A stretch of 64,000 bases of DNA from Plazaster borealis (lineage: Eukaryota; Echinodermata; Asteroidea; Forcipulatida; Labidiasteridae). This document shows, piece after piece, positions 1 through 11,165 of the stretch (positions are counted from its first letter, which is position 1; every line of letters begins with the position of its first letter). The DNA lies in contig CM037472.1 in NCBI GenBank assembly GCA_021014325.1, positions 11,408,001 through 11,472,000 of the forward strand. Reading direction: 5' to 3'. The notes beneath the pieces are model-generated. The model did no database searches and was not told the origin of the DNA. It saw only the letters and a list, made by a program, of their open reading frames with translations. The position numbers and the translations under genes are program-made.

Positions 1-94
1 CCAACACTTCTCCCAAAAGAGTTTTATACGGGTACATGGTTTACTACTATAGGGTTTTTTTCTCCTATATGATCCACACCATGCAAAGCTTTAA

Positions 95-416
95 AGGCAC
101 TGTACACATTTGGTAATTACTCAAAATATATATTAGCATAAAAACTGACTTGGTAACAAGCAACAGAGAGCTGTTGATAGTATACAACATTGTGAGAAAC
201 GACTCCCTCTGAAGTAACGTAGTTTTTGAGAAAGAGGTAATTTCTCACTAAAATAATAAAAGACTTCTTGCAAGAAGCCTTTTATTCCTATCTGAAAGCA
301 CACACATTTGTACAACAAGGGTGTTTTTTCTTTCATCATTTTCCTGCAACTTCGATGACCAATTGAGCCCTGTGAGAACACTGGTCTTTGACAGTTACCA
401 AACGTGTTCAGTGCCT
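95..416. mobile_element. TTAA MITE, family A (copy 1)
   Basis: The ends are AGGCACTG and CAGTGCCT, flanked by TTAA (91-94 and 417-420). The ends extend into ACA.TTTGGTAA / TTACCAAACGTGT. The interior has 'cttgcaagaag' and 'acgtagtttttgaga'. It is non-coding. It shares its interior with copies at 19660 and 52948. Confidence 0.85.
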
Positions 417-662
417 TTAAACATCACTTACGTGTAATGTTGCTGTTTGTTCTCCCTAACCAAATTGCTAATACCCGGGTTAAGGGAATAGTTCCCGGGA
501 ATTTCCAGGGGTTAGCGTCTATGCAGTCACTTGTTGTTTTCTCATTGTATAAGAGCAAACGATTGAACAGCATTTATTTTTCACATTAATTTTCGTGTCT
601 GATTTAATTTCCTGATTTTCTTCCGTTTTTCCAAACGTGTTTTCGACCATCAACAGAACGAG

Positions 663-3600
663 ATGACAGTCATGAACCCGGTAAGTTTAACATTTTGAGA
701 GATTCAAATGCGAAAGTCACGAAGTCAGCAACTGTACTTGGCTTTTAAAAAGTCTCTTGGGAACGAGGTTCTTAACTTAACAAAGATTGTTTTACCATGT
801 AACTCCTCAAGCTGGCTTATTTCCAGGGGCGGATCCAGGATTTTCCAAACGGGGGGGGGGGGGCGTGAAAATGTACCAAGCAGCAAAATCTTCCCTTCCC
901 CATTTCTCCCCCCCCCTCTCTCTCTCTCCCTCTTTTTTCTTTTCTCCCTCATTTTTTATTGTTTTTTTATATGAAAAAGGGGGGGCGTGCGCCCCCACGC
1001 CCCCCTGGATCCGCGCCTGATTTCGATTGATGCAGGAAGCGTAAGAAGCGACAGTGATTTGGAGGTGGCTATAGTATTCACACATTATTTGCTCGGCTTT
1101 GACAGCATGTCAGACAACAATCTTTCTCGTGATGCTTCGTACTGACACGAAGTTCAAGGTTTATAGAGCTGCCAGATTGAAACTTGGTTTTTAAAAGATA
1201 CCAATCATATCTTTTAATGAGACTGGTACTTGGCAAAAAATGCATTCATTTCCATGCACTCTTTGAAGAAACTGTTATTATAGAGCTGCAATGTTTCATG
1301 TAGCTTTTATTGTCTAAATTTCACCCATTAGCCGACCCCCTATGTTGGGGCGTTGAGTGGCAGTCTGCAGAATGGCACCATGATCAAGGTGAAGCTGACG
1401 GTCAAACCAAACCCCACCAGGTAAACTTCTACTAACACTGATATCAAATATACAAATAATGAAACGCTAGGCAGAAGCCACTGTGGCTATTTGTCTTTTT
1501 CAGGTGTACAATCAACAACACTACACTAGGAATTTGAAAATATAATTTCATTGATGTAAAGGCTGGGCCATGCACTGCTTCTCGAAAATTATTTTGCAGT
1601 ATACAACCGTTACACTAAAACAATACTTCAATGGTACTTCAAAGTGTGTTCAACTGAAAGAGAGGGCAATGATAATGTCATTCAAGGACTGAACAATTTT
1701 TAATTAAAAACTGAATAAATGCACTTGAAGCCCCCTTTTAAAACCCATGAAACCATACTTTTATTTTTCGAAAGTTAAAATCAACTTGGTTAGGAATGAT
1801 ACTAAGCCGAACCTGCGCCATGTTGTTTAGAATTGTAGACTTCCTTTTTGTTTGCAAGAATATTCTGAACACCACATTGTATGGTCAGCATTGAATGGAT
1901 GTCACAAAATATGTAACTGGGTTGGCACAAATCTGCCCTTTTTAATACTATATTTGAAGCCTTTTTTGTTATAAGTATAGTTTACGATTTATTTACAATT
2001 GATATGGGTAATTTTGGTAGCAATACTGAGTTCTATTTTTGTGGCGTCACCAAAGAAAGGTGCATATATACATTTCAAAAAAAAATTGTTTATCTTCGTT
2101 AAGGTTCGACATCAACTTGCAGAGTTCCATGCAACAGAACCCAAGAAACATCGCGTTTCACTTCAATCCACGCTTCAATGACGCCACCATCCGCCGTAAC
2201 TCACTGAAAGGCGGACGCTGGGATCCGAACGAAGAGCAGGCCGCGCCCTTCTTCCCATTTGTAGCTGGGGGCACCTGTGAGGTTAGTACTCAATCCAGTG
2301 GTCACTTTCCCAAGTTTGTATTCTTAAGCAAATTAAATATGTTTTCAACTGTGTGAATGCTTTAAACTCGGCTGATGATAACCTGGGCCCAATTTCATAG
2401 AGCTGCTTAAAGCAGAACGATTTGCTTAATTTCTGCTGAGCGAAACTAAGCAGGAAACCAGTCGAAGACAGTGTGATACGGCATTTTTACCTTGTTCTGG
2501 TAAGCAAAATTATTTTGTGCTGAGCTACTTTTAGCTGCTTAAGCAGCTCTGTGAAATTGGGCCTTGGTCCTACTCAGCCTTATTCTCTACGCGCGAAATT
2601 GGAAGGTGATTTTATGAAATCGCCTCCCCGTACTCTGTGTGGCAATTTTGGCAGCTCTGTCGAAACGACGGCTCGGGCCAACTGTGCATTGATGTTGTAA
2701 GGGGCGAGATGACCATACAGGGTTAGCTTGATTGAGTTATATCGGGTGACTTTGTATTAGGTGAGATTGCATGGGCTTGATGACCGGTTTCCTCTTGTCT
2801 ATTGGTGACACGCATGCGTAGTTTTTGAACCCACTCAATTTTCGCCAATTCCGCACCAAGTATAGTAGGGTACACCGGGGAAGGTGGAACACGGGGTAAG
2901 ATGGGACATCGCTTATTCAATGTGTTTTAACATAAACCAAACTATTTCTGTCAAACCCTCTGGAGGTCGCCCTTTACCGTTTTCTTTTTCTATTAGGGTG
3001 AGTGGCGGCAAACATAATATAGGTGTCCATTGTCAAATTTTCACGCGTCGGAATACACGTGCGGGTTACCATTGTCCTTGGGGTATTTTTGAAAGGCTGT
3101 CATGATTTACTTACAACAGCACTTGACCCATCTTGTGAGCATTTTGTTCAGAAATTTTAACATTGTCGGCTGAAAGCAACACAGACTGAATGAATGAAGA
3201 AATATTTTATATTTGGGTGCTTTTTATGATTTGTCCCGTTTTACCCCAGAAGTCATTTTAGTGGGGTAAAATGGGTCAATTTGTCAACAACTTATTATGA
3301 ATTGTGAGCGGTTGGGGTAAAGTGGGATACATTTAATTGTTTAAAACACAACTGTTAAAATATTAGTTTTGACAATTTTCAGTTGTAAACTACTGTTGAA
3401 TATTAAAATTGTGTTTAAAAACAATTCTGTATAACTTTTGTCGCAATAAAGACTGACGGTTCTGGTAAATGGTCATACAATTTGTGTCCCATCTTGCCCC
3501 AATTTGACCCTAATTGACCCATATTAAAAATTAATATTCCACTTTCATAGTTCTTTGACACGTCACTGATGAAGTGCATGCGTCCCAATATGCTCCAAGT

Positions 3601-4845
3601 AATGGGGGAAAACCGGACACTAAATTAATTTTTATAAAGCAAAGTTTGAGTTAAAAACAATTGAAACTAATCATTAAAAGATGACAATATAAATAAACTT
3701 TAGTATAAAAAGCCCACGTAACAGTAAGTTGAAAGTAACATTTTATTTATATATCCAGAAATGTGTTATCTGTGCCACCTTGCCCCAGTGTACCCTAGTT
3801 TTAGTTAACCAGAACCGATAAAATTCTATAATTCACCGTTGGAAGAGATTCTCATCAGTCTACTTTTTTAATTATTGAAGAATTATAGTCAAGTCTCCTA
3901 TTATAACGGGTCTCCTATTACCGCGGTAAGAGAAAAATACACTTTTTGCGATGCAAATACGTCATTTATCGACGACTTACATACAGTGAAACTGTAATTG
4001 GAAATTTATTAATTTAATTTTTGTTTTGAAAACACACGATATTTCTCCGATCGGACGAAATGTTTACCTGAAATGTTTTTCTGTCTTTTGAAATGTCAGT
4101 ATCCATATCCTGTTTCACTTTAAAAAATAAAATGAAAAAATTAAATAAAAACAATTTCACAATGAAAGAACATATCTTAACCTTAAAAACGTAGGCTAAC
4201 AAATACCTGGCATCCAAACAAGGACACGAAACTAAAAATAAACAAAAATCTGAAATTTGCATAAAGGGCGCCCTCAATCTTGCTTTTAATAACAAATTAT
4301 TGCCAATTTTCCTTCGTAATACCAGTCCAAAATGGACCGCAGTGGTGTCTAAAGAAACATCGTAATTCTTGTTATATTTTAGTATCATCTTTGGATTCAG
4401 CTCCATTAATTTGAGAAAAGTCCTCTTTGGGCCAGAGTCAAAGTTGAAAGTAATACTTCAACAACAATAAATAACAGGACATTTTTCACAGGTTGATAAA
4501 CATGTTTTATTCTGACCAAGAATTAGAAAAGTGTTTAGTACCGCAGTAATAGGGTACCCGTATTCCACTGGCACATTATTTTAAAAGCGATTGCTTTCTG
4601 ATTGTTGAAGCAAGTTTGTGGGCGTGGTTTTGGTTTATTGACGTCACAACATGATGGCCCATCTAAGCCCTACTATGTCATGATTGTTAACATTGCAGAT
4701 ATCCATACTGTGCATGAAGAAATGCTACATCGTCTTGGTAGAGGGAAACAAAGTATTGGAATACAACCATCGTCAAGGCGTGCAGACTGTCAATGCTTTG
4801 GGAATACATGGGGATGTTATCATCCGAGAAATCACCATGCAATAG
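663..4845 (+). CDS. Galectin, single carbohydrate-recognition domain, 4 coding exons
   Basis: Beta-galactoside-binding lectin. Coding exons are 663-680, 1332-1420, 2104-2281 and 4699-4845 (TAG stop). All junctions have GT/AG and matching phase (0, 2, 0). The product is 143 residues, the usual size of one galectin CRD. The sugar-site residues fall in order: His55-x-Asn57-x-Arg59 (HFNPRF), Asn68, Trp75, Glu79/Glu80. The last exon carries the conserved EYNHR and LGIHGDVII strands. Between the site Trp and the Glu pair the protein reads W-D-P-N-E-E instead of the usual W-G-x-E-x, which is one residue longer. There is no signal peptide, as expected for galectins, which are exported non-classically. 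The start chosen is the ATG at 663, giving a tiny first exon (MTVMNP), a common galectin layout. An acceptor-like AG at 655-656 precedes it, so 657-662 may be 5'UTR. An upstream exon, and so a tandem-repeat galectin, cannot be excluded because the frame stays open at the exon's left edge. Confidence 0.93.
824..1019. mobile_element. CAGGGGCGGATCCAGG-type MITE (copy 1), galectin intron 1
   Basis: The ends CAGGGGCGGATCCAGG and CCTGGATCCGCGCCTG are followed inward by poly-G and 'cccccacgcccccc'. The interior is pyrimidine-rich. Apparent ORFs here are only low-complexity sequence. Confidence 0.85.
2104..2281 (+). CDS. Galectin exon 3: sugar-binding core
   Basis: This exon is part of the galectin gene at 663-4845. 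It runs from the AG acceptor at 2102-2103 to the GTTAGT donor at 2282. It encodes residues 36 (split Arg) to 95, including FDINLQ, NIAFHFNPRF and the Trp/Glu pair. It holds all residues that contact the galactose in known galectins. Confidence 0.94.
2385..2563. mobile_element. GGGCCC-type MITE (copy 1), galectin intron 3
   Basis: The ends GGGCCCAATTTCATAGAGC and its inverse (GCTCTGTGAAATTGGGCC) enclose 'gctgctta' and 'aagcagct' repeats. Other copies are at 19634, 49470, 50827, 51660 and 59393. Confidence 0.88.
2866..3797. mobile_element. MITE with G-rich 'ggggtaaaatggg' motifs, in galectin intron 3
   Basis: The inverted ends TAGGGTACACCGGGGAAGG and its inverse at 3775-3797 abut TA on both sides. 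Internal 'ggggtaa(g/a)atggg(a/t)' units recur at about 2893, 3273 and 3313, and inverted at about 3487. It is non-coding. Confidence 0.75.
3798..4698. other. Galectin intron 3, right part
   Basis: This is AT-rich unique sequence. An antisense 130-codon frame at 4014-4406 has no recognisable motif and biased composition. Nothing else is seen. Confidence 0.6.
4699..4845 (+). CDS. Galectin exon 4: C-terminal beta strands and stop
   Basis: The acceptor is 'cattgcag' ending at 4698. The exon has 49 codons including TAG at 4843-4845. It encodes the CYIVLVEGNKVLEYNHR strand pair and the LGIHGDVIIREI strand that closes the beta sandwich. No AATAAA was seen in the 250 bp after the stop. Confidence 0.93.
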   Translation: MSILCMKKCYIVLVEGNKVLEYNHRQGVQTVNALGIHGDVIIREITMQ

Positions 4846-5774
4846 AGCTGCGAGAGTTCGCCACGCCCTCAGGCACGAAGGCTGATGGGTTTACTACGCC
4901 CGACACACTAAGCACAAGACGAATTGTTTGGAATTTCTTAACATTATTGGACTCTTTTTCTCTAATTATTATTAGACGTTAGAATACTCTGCTATACTTT
5001 GTAAAATCTGCCATCTTGAAAGAAAGCCTAACCGAGCCAAAAATTGGTTTTATTTAGAATGTGACAACTACGTACGTCATCACACCGAAACTGAACAAAC
5101 AAAAAATGCATAACGACCGAATCTTTATGCATATTACGCCACCGTAAATCACAGTTTGGTTGTTGTTGTTATAATTGGTTGTTACCTGTGCGGTTTTAAA
5201 CGCACACAACCCCAAACAAACTCATCCTTCGCGCTTATACTTGATAACCTTTGTTGACCCAAATGACCTGACTTCATAAGTGGTAGTTATATTAAAAACT
5301 GAAAATCAATTATTGTCAGGGTTCTAACATTATTGTTCAAATGTATCTCACAAAGTCTTCTTTAAAAATGAGACAATAGAAGAAGAAGAAAAAAAACAAT
5401 GGCCACACCTCACAAATATCGGTAAATTCACTACACCAAAATTTAACAGGAAATCGGAAGAACAATTAAAGCCTTGTAATGATGTAGATTGTGGAAATAG
5501 CTCATGTAGTTCAGGAGATATGATCTTTTTAAAATAATGTAACTCAAGTTGAGTTAATGTAATTGGATTCCTGGTGACGTCATGGTAGAGGGACGCAAGT
5601 AGTTTGTAGCACTGCATTATGTTTTCTATCATTTCAATGTAGAGTGAATTATTGGGGTTTCTTTTTTGGGAGGGGGCGGGATTGGGTTTTCCTTTTATGC
5701 CCCGTCGGCGAAGCAAGCCGAATGGGCTTAGTGTATGCCTTGTCCTTCCGTGTGTGTGCGTGTATGTGCTATCA
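4846..5774. other. Intergenic, downstream of galectin
   Basis: It presumably includes the galectin 3' UTR. There is no clear polyadenylation signal, gene or repeat family with a second copy in the window. Confidence 0.5.
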
Positions 5775-6530
5775 TTGTCCGAGCACTTACTCAAGAAGGA
5801 CTTGGCATATCAACTGCAAACTTGTTGTGTGGATTAGTCTTGGGATCTCCCAGAAGCCTATTGTTTTTGGACCCTCTAAGTTAAATGTAAAGGTCATTAT
5901 GGCTAAAACAAATGAAATGTTGCCCGACTGATAACTCAAGAAGGACTTGGCATATCAACTCCAAACTTGGTGTATGGATTGGTCTTGGGATCCCCCAGAA
6001 GCCTATTGTTTTTGGACCCCCCCCCCTAAATTAAATGTCAAAGGTCATTATGGCTAAAACAAAAGAACTGTTGTCCGAGTGATAACTCAAGAAGGACTTG
6101 GCATATTAACTCCAAACTTGATGTGTGGATTGGTCTTGGGATCCCCCAGAAGCCTATTGTTTTTGGATCCCCTAAGTGAAATGTGAAGGTCATTATGGCT
6201 AAAACAAAAGAAATGTTGTCCGAGTGATAACTCAGAAAAGACTTTGCATATCAACTTCAAACTTGGAGTGTGGATTAGTCTCGGGATTCTCAAGAAGCCT
6301 ATTGTTTTTGGACCCCCTACAACAAATGTCAAGGTAATTATGGCTAAACCAAAAAATGTTGTCCGACTGATAACTCAAGAAGGACTTGCCATTATCAACT
6401 CCAAACTTGGTGGGTGTATTTGTCTTGGGATCCTCAAGAAGCCTATTGTTTTTGAACCCCCGTCACCAAATGTCAATGTAATTATGGCTAAAAGAAAAGA
6501 AATGTTGTCTAAGCGATAACTCAAGAATGG
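5775..6530. repeat. Tandem array, about 146-bp unit, 5 copies
   Basis: The word 'gataactcaagaaggacttg' recurs at about 5785, 5930, 6081, 6226 and 6369, with a stub at 6515 (spacings about 145, 151, 145, 143 and 146). Each unit includes 'agcctattgtttttggaccc' and 'aaggtcattatggctaaaac'. The open frames here are satellite-derived. Confidence 0.9.
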
Positions 6531-7210
6531 GGAAGTTAATCTCAGCGGGACATTTGTGGGAGGGGGGGTTCTTCAAAATTGAGCTTCGTGAATTCCATTA
6601 AAGTTAAAGAAAAGATAACATACTGCATACACTTAGCAAATGCTACACTGGCGTTGAAAATTCTGTACATTTCTTTTTATGAATAAAAATTATGCGCTAT
6701 ACTGATTCAATCCACCTAACGTGTTCACCCATGATGAACATTGCAAGGTTGCGCCAGTTTATCCCCCCCAATTCCAGCTCCGGCTTAATCGGGAGTTGCC
6801 TCAGTTTCACAAATCTCCCAGTTTATGCCTACTTATATTTAGCATTTGTTTTGACATAAATGCAATTTTACCTATCATGTGTTACTCAGTATTGTGCAGT
6901 GGAAATAAATGTTACCGGTATTGTATTGAATTGAATTCTGGAAAATGCCTGTATTTTTGTTTATTATGTTAATGTGCAGTGCATTGCATGTGGTGCGGCA
7001 CACAGTTTAGATTAGTAACATACAGGCAATTTGACTCCCAAAGTGGCTGACCATGGGCAGCAGGTCAGTGCAAAGGGCATGTAGGGAAAATCCATCTCTT
7101 TTATAAAAAAATCCTTGTATATAGATATAAGTGTCGTTCAAACGTGAATAGGAAACCATTTGTTTCTGCCGAGTTGTTTTCCTCTGCATTACGAGTCATA
7201 CATACCCGTC

Positions 7211-7525
7211 AAAAGTTCAGAACAAAACTTGGAGGTCTTTCTGAGGAATCAGTTGAACCACAAGCTTGTGACATTTCTTCTCAACGAGTTCCTTATTAAA
7301 TAATGTCAAACCTTGGCAATATTGTTAACTGTTTCCACCAAGTTAGATTTTGTATCTGCGTATCGAGTCTATGAGTGTATGGCAGAACTGTTACTATAAT
7401 TGAGTTTTAACCAAAACTTGGAGGTCATTTTGAGGAATAAGTTTAACCACTAACTTTTTGTCGCAGTTTGTGACATATCTTCTCAACCAGTTAAATAACT
7501 CCAAACCTTAGAGATAATGTTAATT
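7211..7525. repeat. Imperfect direct repeat, about 199-bp period
   Basis: 'aacttggaggtc' followed by 'tgaggaat', 'aaccac' and 'gtgacat' with 'cttctcaac' occurs at about 7224 and again at about 7423. Confidence 0.7.
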
Positions 7526-7719
7526 GAGTTTGGGATGAAATTCCAAGGACCGAAGTTGTATATAATTTTTTTAATTTTATACTGTACCCTTTCCCAGCCG
7601 AAAGACAGTTTCCCCCATTCTATTGTATAATTGTATTTGCTTCAGGCGGAGTCGCTCGTTGCGGATTCTTAGCGTCATGAAAAGAAGAGGTAAAAACGAA
7701 AAAGGTTTTTTCCCGACAG

Positions 7720-8236
7720 TCACGTAATTCATTGTCAACATACAGCCACACAACAAAAAGGCGGTATCGCCGTTAACGTTTTATTCTACTCGGCCATATA
7801 CCGGACGACCGTATACCCGCCAGCACGCAGAGCTGTGCTTCGGAAAAAAACACAATTTTTGTGTGTGACGTGTGTGCATCTATCGCAATTGTCTCGTTGT
7901 ACAGCTCGCACAAACATCGAATACGGGATGTCAGGGGAGAACACTTACTACTTAATACTTCCTGTATTTTGTTCTTTGATACAACTCAACTCGGTTTGCT
8001 CGATCGGGGCCTTCTGTTTGAAGCCCTTAAGCCCGAAACTTCGACGTACTGCACAGAAAATTGAAAGAGGCTACCGTAGGCTACCGTTGACTTTTACAGT
8101 GCTCTTCAATCTCGAAAAGAACAACACTCTTGTTTGTGAAGAACGTACAAACTTGGAGCTCCATTAGCAACGTTCAACCCTGAGTCTGCTGTTTCATTGA
8201 TGCCAGTGCCACCTCTGTACTGACCTGGACAACGGG
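7720..8236 (+). other. Possible 5' UTR exon or promoter region for the downstream GPCR
   Basis: This non-repetitive stretch is richer in CpG than its surroundings and ends in a strong donor-like ACGG|GTGAGT at 8235-8241. A good acceptor, 'tttcaatttcag', lies at 10994, 170 bp before the GPCR ATG. An ORF of 110 codons here (7835-8167) resembles nothing I recognise. The link to the GPCR is inference only. Confidence 0.2.
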
Positions 8237-8647
8237 TGAGTTAGTACCACATCCTTGATTTTAGTAAAGTCTTAGGGCCTTTTTTGCCCGTTCTTGCATT
8301 TATTGAAGGAGAACTTAATTTCATTGTTATCTCGTACCGGTATGTTTTTCAATGAAAAGGCTGTCAAATTATTCTGTGAAAATCTCATCCAATTCGGTGG
8401 TCACGTATACGGGAAAACAATATATTAGGGACGTTCATGACTGTGTCAGTTCATGTTTTCCTTCGTTTGATAGCAGACCCAATCCTTGTTTGAGAAGATA
8501 ACACGTTGGAAATAGATCGTTGATATATTTTCAACACTCAAATTACACAAATCTATATATATTTTTCTCTCTCTCTGACATGTCTCTTTTGGTAAAAAAG
8601 GTTATTTGTTCATATGTTAACTTTGCATCGGGGATAAAGAGTATAAT

Positions 8648-8826
8648 TTGTTTTTACCCTTCCACCGATGTGTATTAAGCACTGTATACACAGTAGGCCT
8701 AGGCCTATACTTTCCCGAGTTCTGAGAAGAAAAAATAGTGATTTGCCTGTGAATTTTCTTCACAGAACTCGGGAAAGTACTGAGTACGGTGCTTTATACA
8801 CATCGGTGGAAGGGTAAAAACAAATA
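8648..8826. mobile_element. Hairpin MITE (TTTGTTTTTACCCTTCCACC type)
   Basis: Arms TTTGTTTTTACCCTTCCACC... and its inverse ...GGTGGAAGGGTAAAAACAAA are nearly perfect, with inner pairs 'actttcccgagttctg' and 'cagaactcgggaaagt'. Half-copies are at 21100-21190 and 54525-54570. Confidence 0.85.
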
Positions 8827-9433
8827 ATATTGTTCATTTTGAGCTTGAGTTAGGTAATCAAATAACCAAACTAATGTGTGCATTCTCAATACTGTTTTTC
8901 TTTTCGACTTAACTTCGTGACGTGCAGTACAGTTATTGAGTCAGTAAATAGCAACCAAAAAATCTTTATGATTAAGATTTTAAACCCGAAAGCTCCTCGA
9001 GTATATAAATTCATGACACTACCGATCCGCCACAAAAAAATTCTATTCTAGATTGAAATACTGTCAAAGTCGAGTTAATACTGCTTTACAAGACTAAATA
9101 AGTCACCACTGCTTATTTCGGTTGCCACCATCGAAACAAGACCGATTTTAACGTGTGCAAAATTCCTGAAAAAAACTTAAACAATTTGTTCATTGTTTTC
9201 ACTAAAAAAACAAAAAAACGCAAGCACCGATTGTCATGATTTACACACACTGTGGTCGTTTCGTGTTTATTGAATATTGAGGGCGGGAATTAATGTAATT
9301 TATATAAACAAATGGCCCATATAAGTCAACAATCATACACCAATGTGGAGGAGTTGAATTCTCCATTCGTTTAGTAACAAAATATGCAAGTCATCATTTC
9401 ATTTTATTAATCGGCACGCACAGTACACACGTT

Positions 9434-9579
9434 GTATATTCGGGTTCGATTGCAATCGGCCTTTGCGTTTCTTATTATGCCATATTTGTTAGGCCTAACC
9501 AAGCATCATATTCGGGTTTGATTGCAATCGACCGTTGCGTTTCTTATTATGCTACATTTGTTGGGCCTAATCAAGCATT
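9434..9579. repeat. 72-bp tandem duplication
   Basis: 'attcgggtt(c/t)gattgcaatcg' followed by 'ttgcgtttcttattatgc' occurs twice, 72 bp apart. Confidence 0.88.
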
Positions 9580-9783
9580 TTATAGTTGTTTTATTTCTTG
9601 CGGAAACCTTGTTTGGCGTCGATGGACAATTTCGTGACTTGTGAGTCAAGATGAAAGCTCTTTGATTAATTGCTTTTTAGATATCTAAATACCAAAGAAT
9701 ATTTGTTTCCCTTTTCAAGTATATAATTAGATTGAGTTTTGAACGAGTCAACGTTGTTTCAAACAGCCCACATTATCATTTAA

Positions 9784-10193
9784 AGGTGCTGTATACGTTT
9801 GGTAATTGGAACCCACTGTTTGTTTCAATCCTATATAGTTGTATATATATACTATAAAACTAACCTGTACAAATTTCATTTCAAAAGGTGGTAGCGTTTT
9901 TGAGTTTTTGCCAAAAATCTGGAGCGGTTATGTCCACGCAGGAAGAATAATCTGCATTGGAATACACACAAACAACAAACAAACAAACAAACAAACTCTG
10001 AGAAGCGTTACGGCCGTAACGCTTCTCGGATTCAAATTTTTGGGGGATAAAAAGTGATATCTTTTTCCATAACCGCAGTACTTCGAAATGAAAAGTTTCT
10101 CAAAATTCATTATACTATCCAAAGCTGCTGTACCTCTAACCAATTAAGTTTGTATTGCCATTCATTTTCAGAGTCATTACCAAACGTGTACCT
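9784..10193. mobile_element. TTAA MITE, family B (copy 1)
   Basis: TTAA flanks. It begins AGGTGCTGTATACGTTTGG and ends with the inverse. Near the middle is a perfect palindrome of 28 bases (about 10000-10027, core TTACGGCCGTAA). A (CAAA)n tract sits beside the palindrome. Confidence 0.88.
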
Positions 10194-11165
10194 TTAATAT
10201 CTAACACATTTTCTATGGTTCTAAAGGACGTCTGTAATGCAATATTATAATTTTTAATGCGTCAAAACAAAATGAAAGACTGCAATGGTAATCCTTTTAA
10301 CCGGATGTTTGTGAAAAGGATTCACGTAAAATGTTGGAATTCTTAGTAATATTGTCCCCACGTGATCGTGACATAGGCCCTACAACCTTCTTGTTATGTA
10401 CATTTTTATTTTTTATTAAACTTCGATCGTGGTTGTAGTAATTTTAAAGACATGATGTACGGTATATATGTCATTAATGAATTTTATTACCTTGTATTTA
10501 TCGGGAGCTAATTAATGCATGATTTAATTCACTTTTTAGTTCCTGTCATCGGTAAGTGTCTCTTGTATTGTATGGGGTTTTTTGTTTTAGTTTTGTTGTA
10601 TGATGACAAATAAAAAATAAAAATTAATAATACTAATTAATTTTGTTATATTCATAGAATGGGTGGAATTTCATTCAGTTTCTTTTCACAAAACCCATGA
10701 CAAGTCATTCATCCCGGTTGACAGTATTATTAATCATTCACAATGCATGCCATTGAAGTGAATTGTCAAAGCAAAGCTAATTAATTGGCACAGCCTCCAA
10801 ACTTGATTTAATTCCTGAGGTGAGCTAAAGAATTATTCAAGGAAAAGGGTTCCGTCTATTATAATTTTCCCTCTTCCTTCCAACTCCTCCAATCTTTCTG
10901 ATTTTAAATTGCGGCGTCTTCTGAAAAGAACTAGAGTATGCTGATTTGGTTTTTCATAATAGTAATAGGCATAACATTCTGTATTTCAATTTCAGTTCGA
11001 AGGATGTTCTAACTTCTAACTACATCAAGTAAATTGACGTGCATATTACTGCGATGTAATTTTGCGCCTGAATTGGCAATTTCACGGCAATTTTATAGCG
11101 GGGGAAGATACAGTGTATTCTTCAAACTGTAGCATTTTACCAACAACACCTTACGCGTTGGTGTC

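Larger units (their letters stand above)
8830..11165. other. Upstream region of the GPCR gene
   Basis: Apart from the 72-bp duplication and the family B MITE it is AT-rich unique DNA. The immediate 5' flank of the ATG has no convincing TATA box. 'tttcaatttcag' at 10983-10994 could be an acceptor for a UTR exon. Confidence 0.4.

Noticed and set aside
708..1085. Overlapping ORFs on both strands rich in Ser, Pro, Arg and Gly
   Set aside because: They are produced by poly-G and CT-rich tracts of the CAGGGGCGGATCC MITE.
4014..4406. 130-codon antisense ORF in galectin intron 3
   Set aside because: Composition is dominated by Phe/Leu/Lys/Asn from AT-rich DNA. No motif or splice partner was found.
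5775..6530. CRISPR-like regular spacing
   Set aside because: The whole 146-bp unit repeats, with no unique spacers. It is satellite DNA in a eukaryote.
7835..8167. 110-codon ORF upstream of the GPCR
   Set aside because: No recognisable domain. It is retained only as a possible UTR exon region because of the nearby donor motif.
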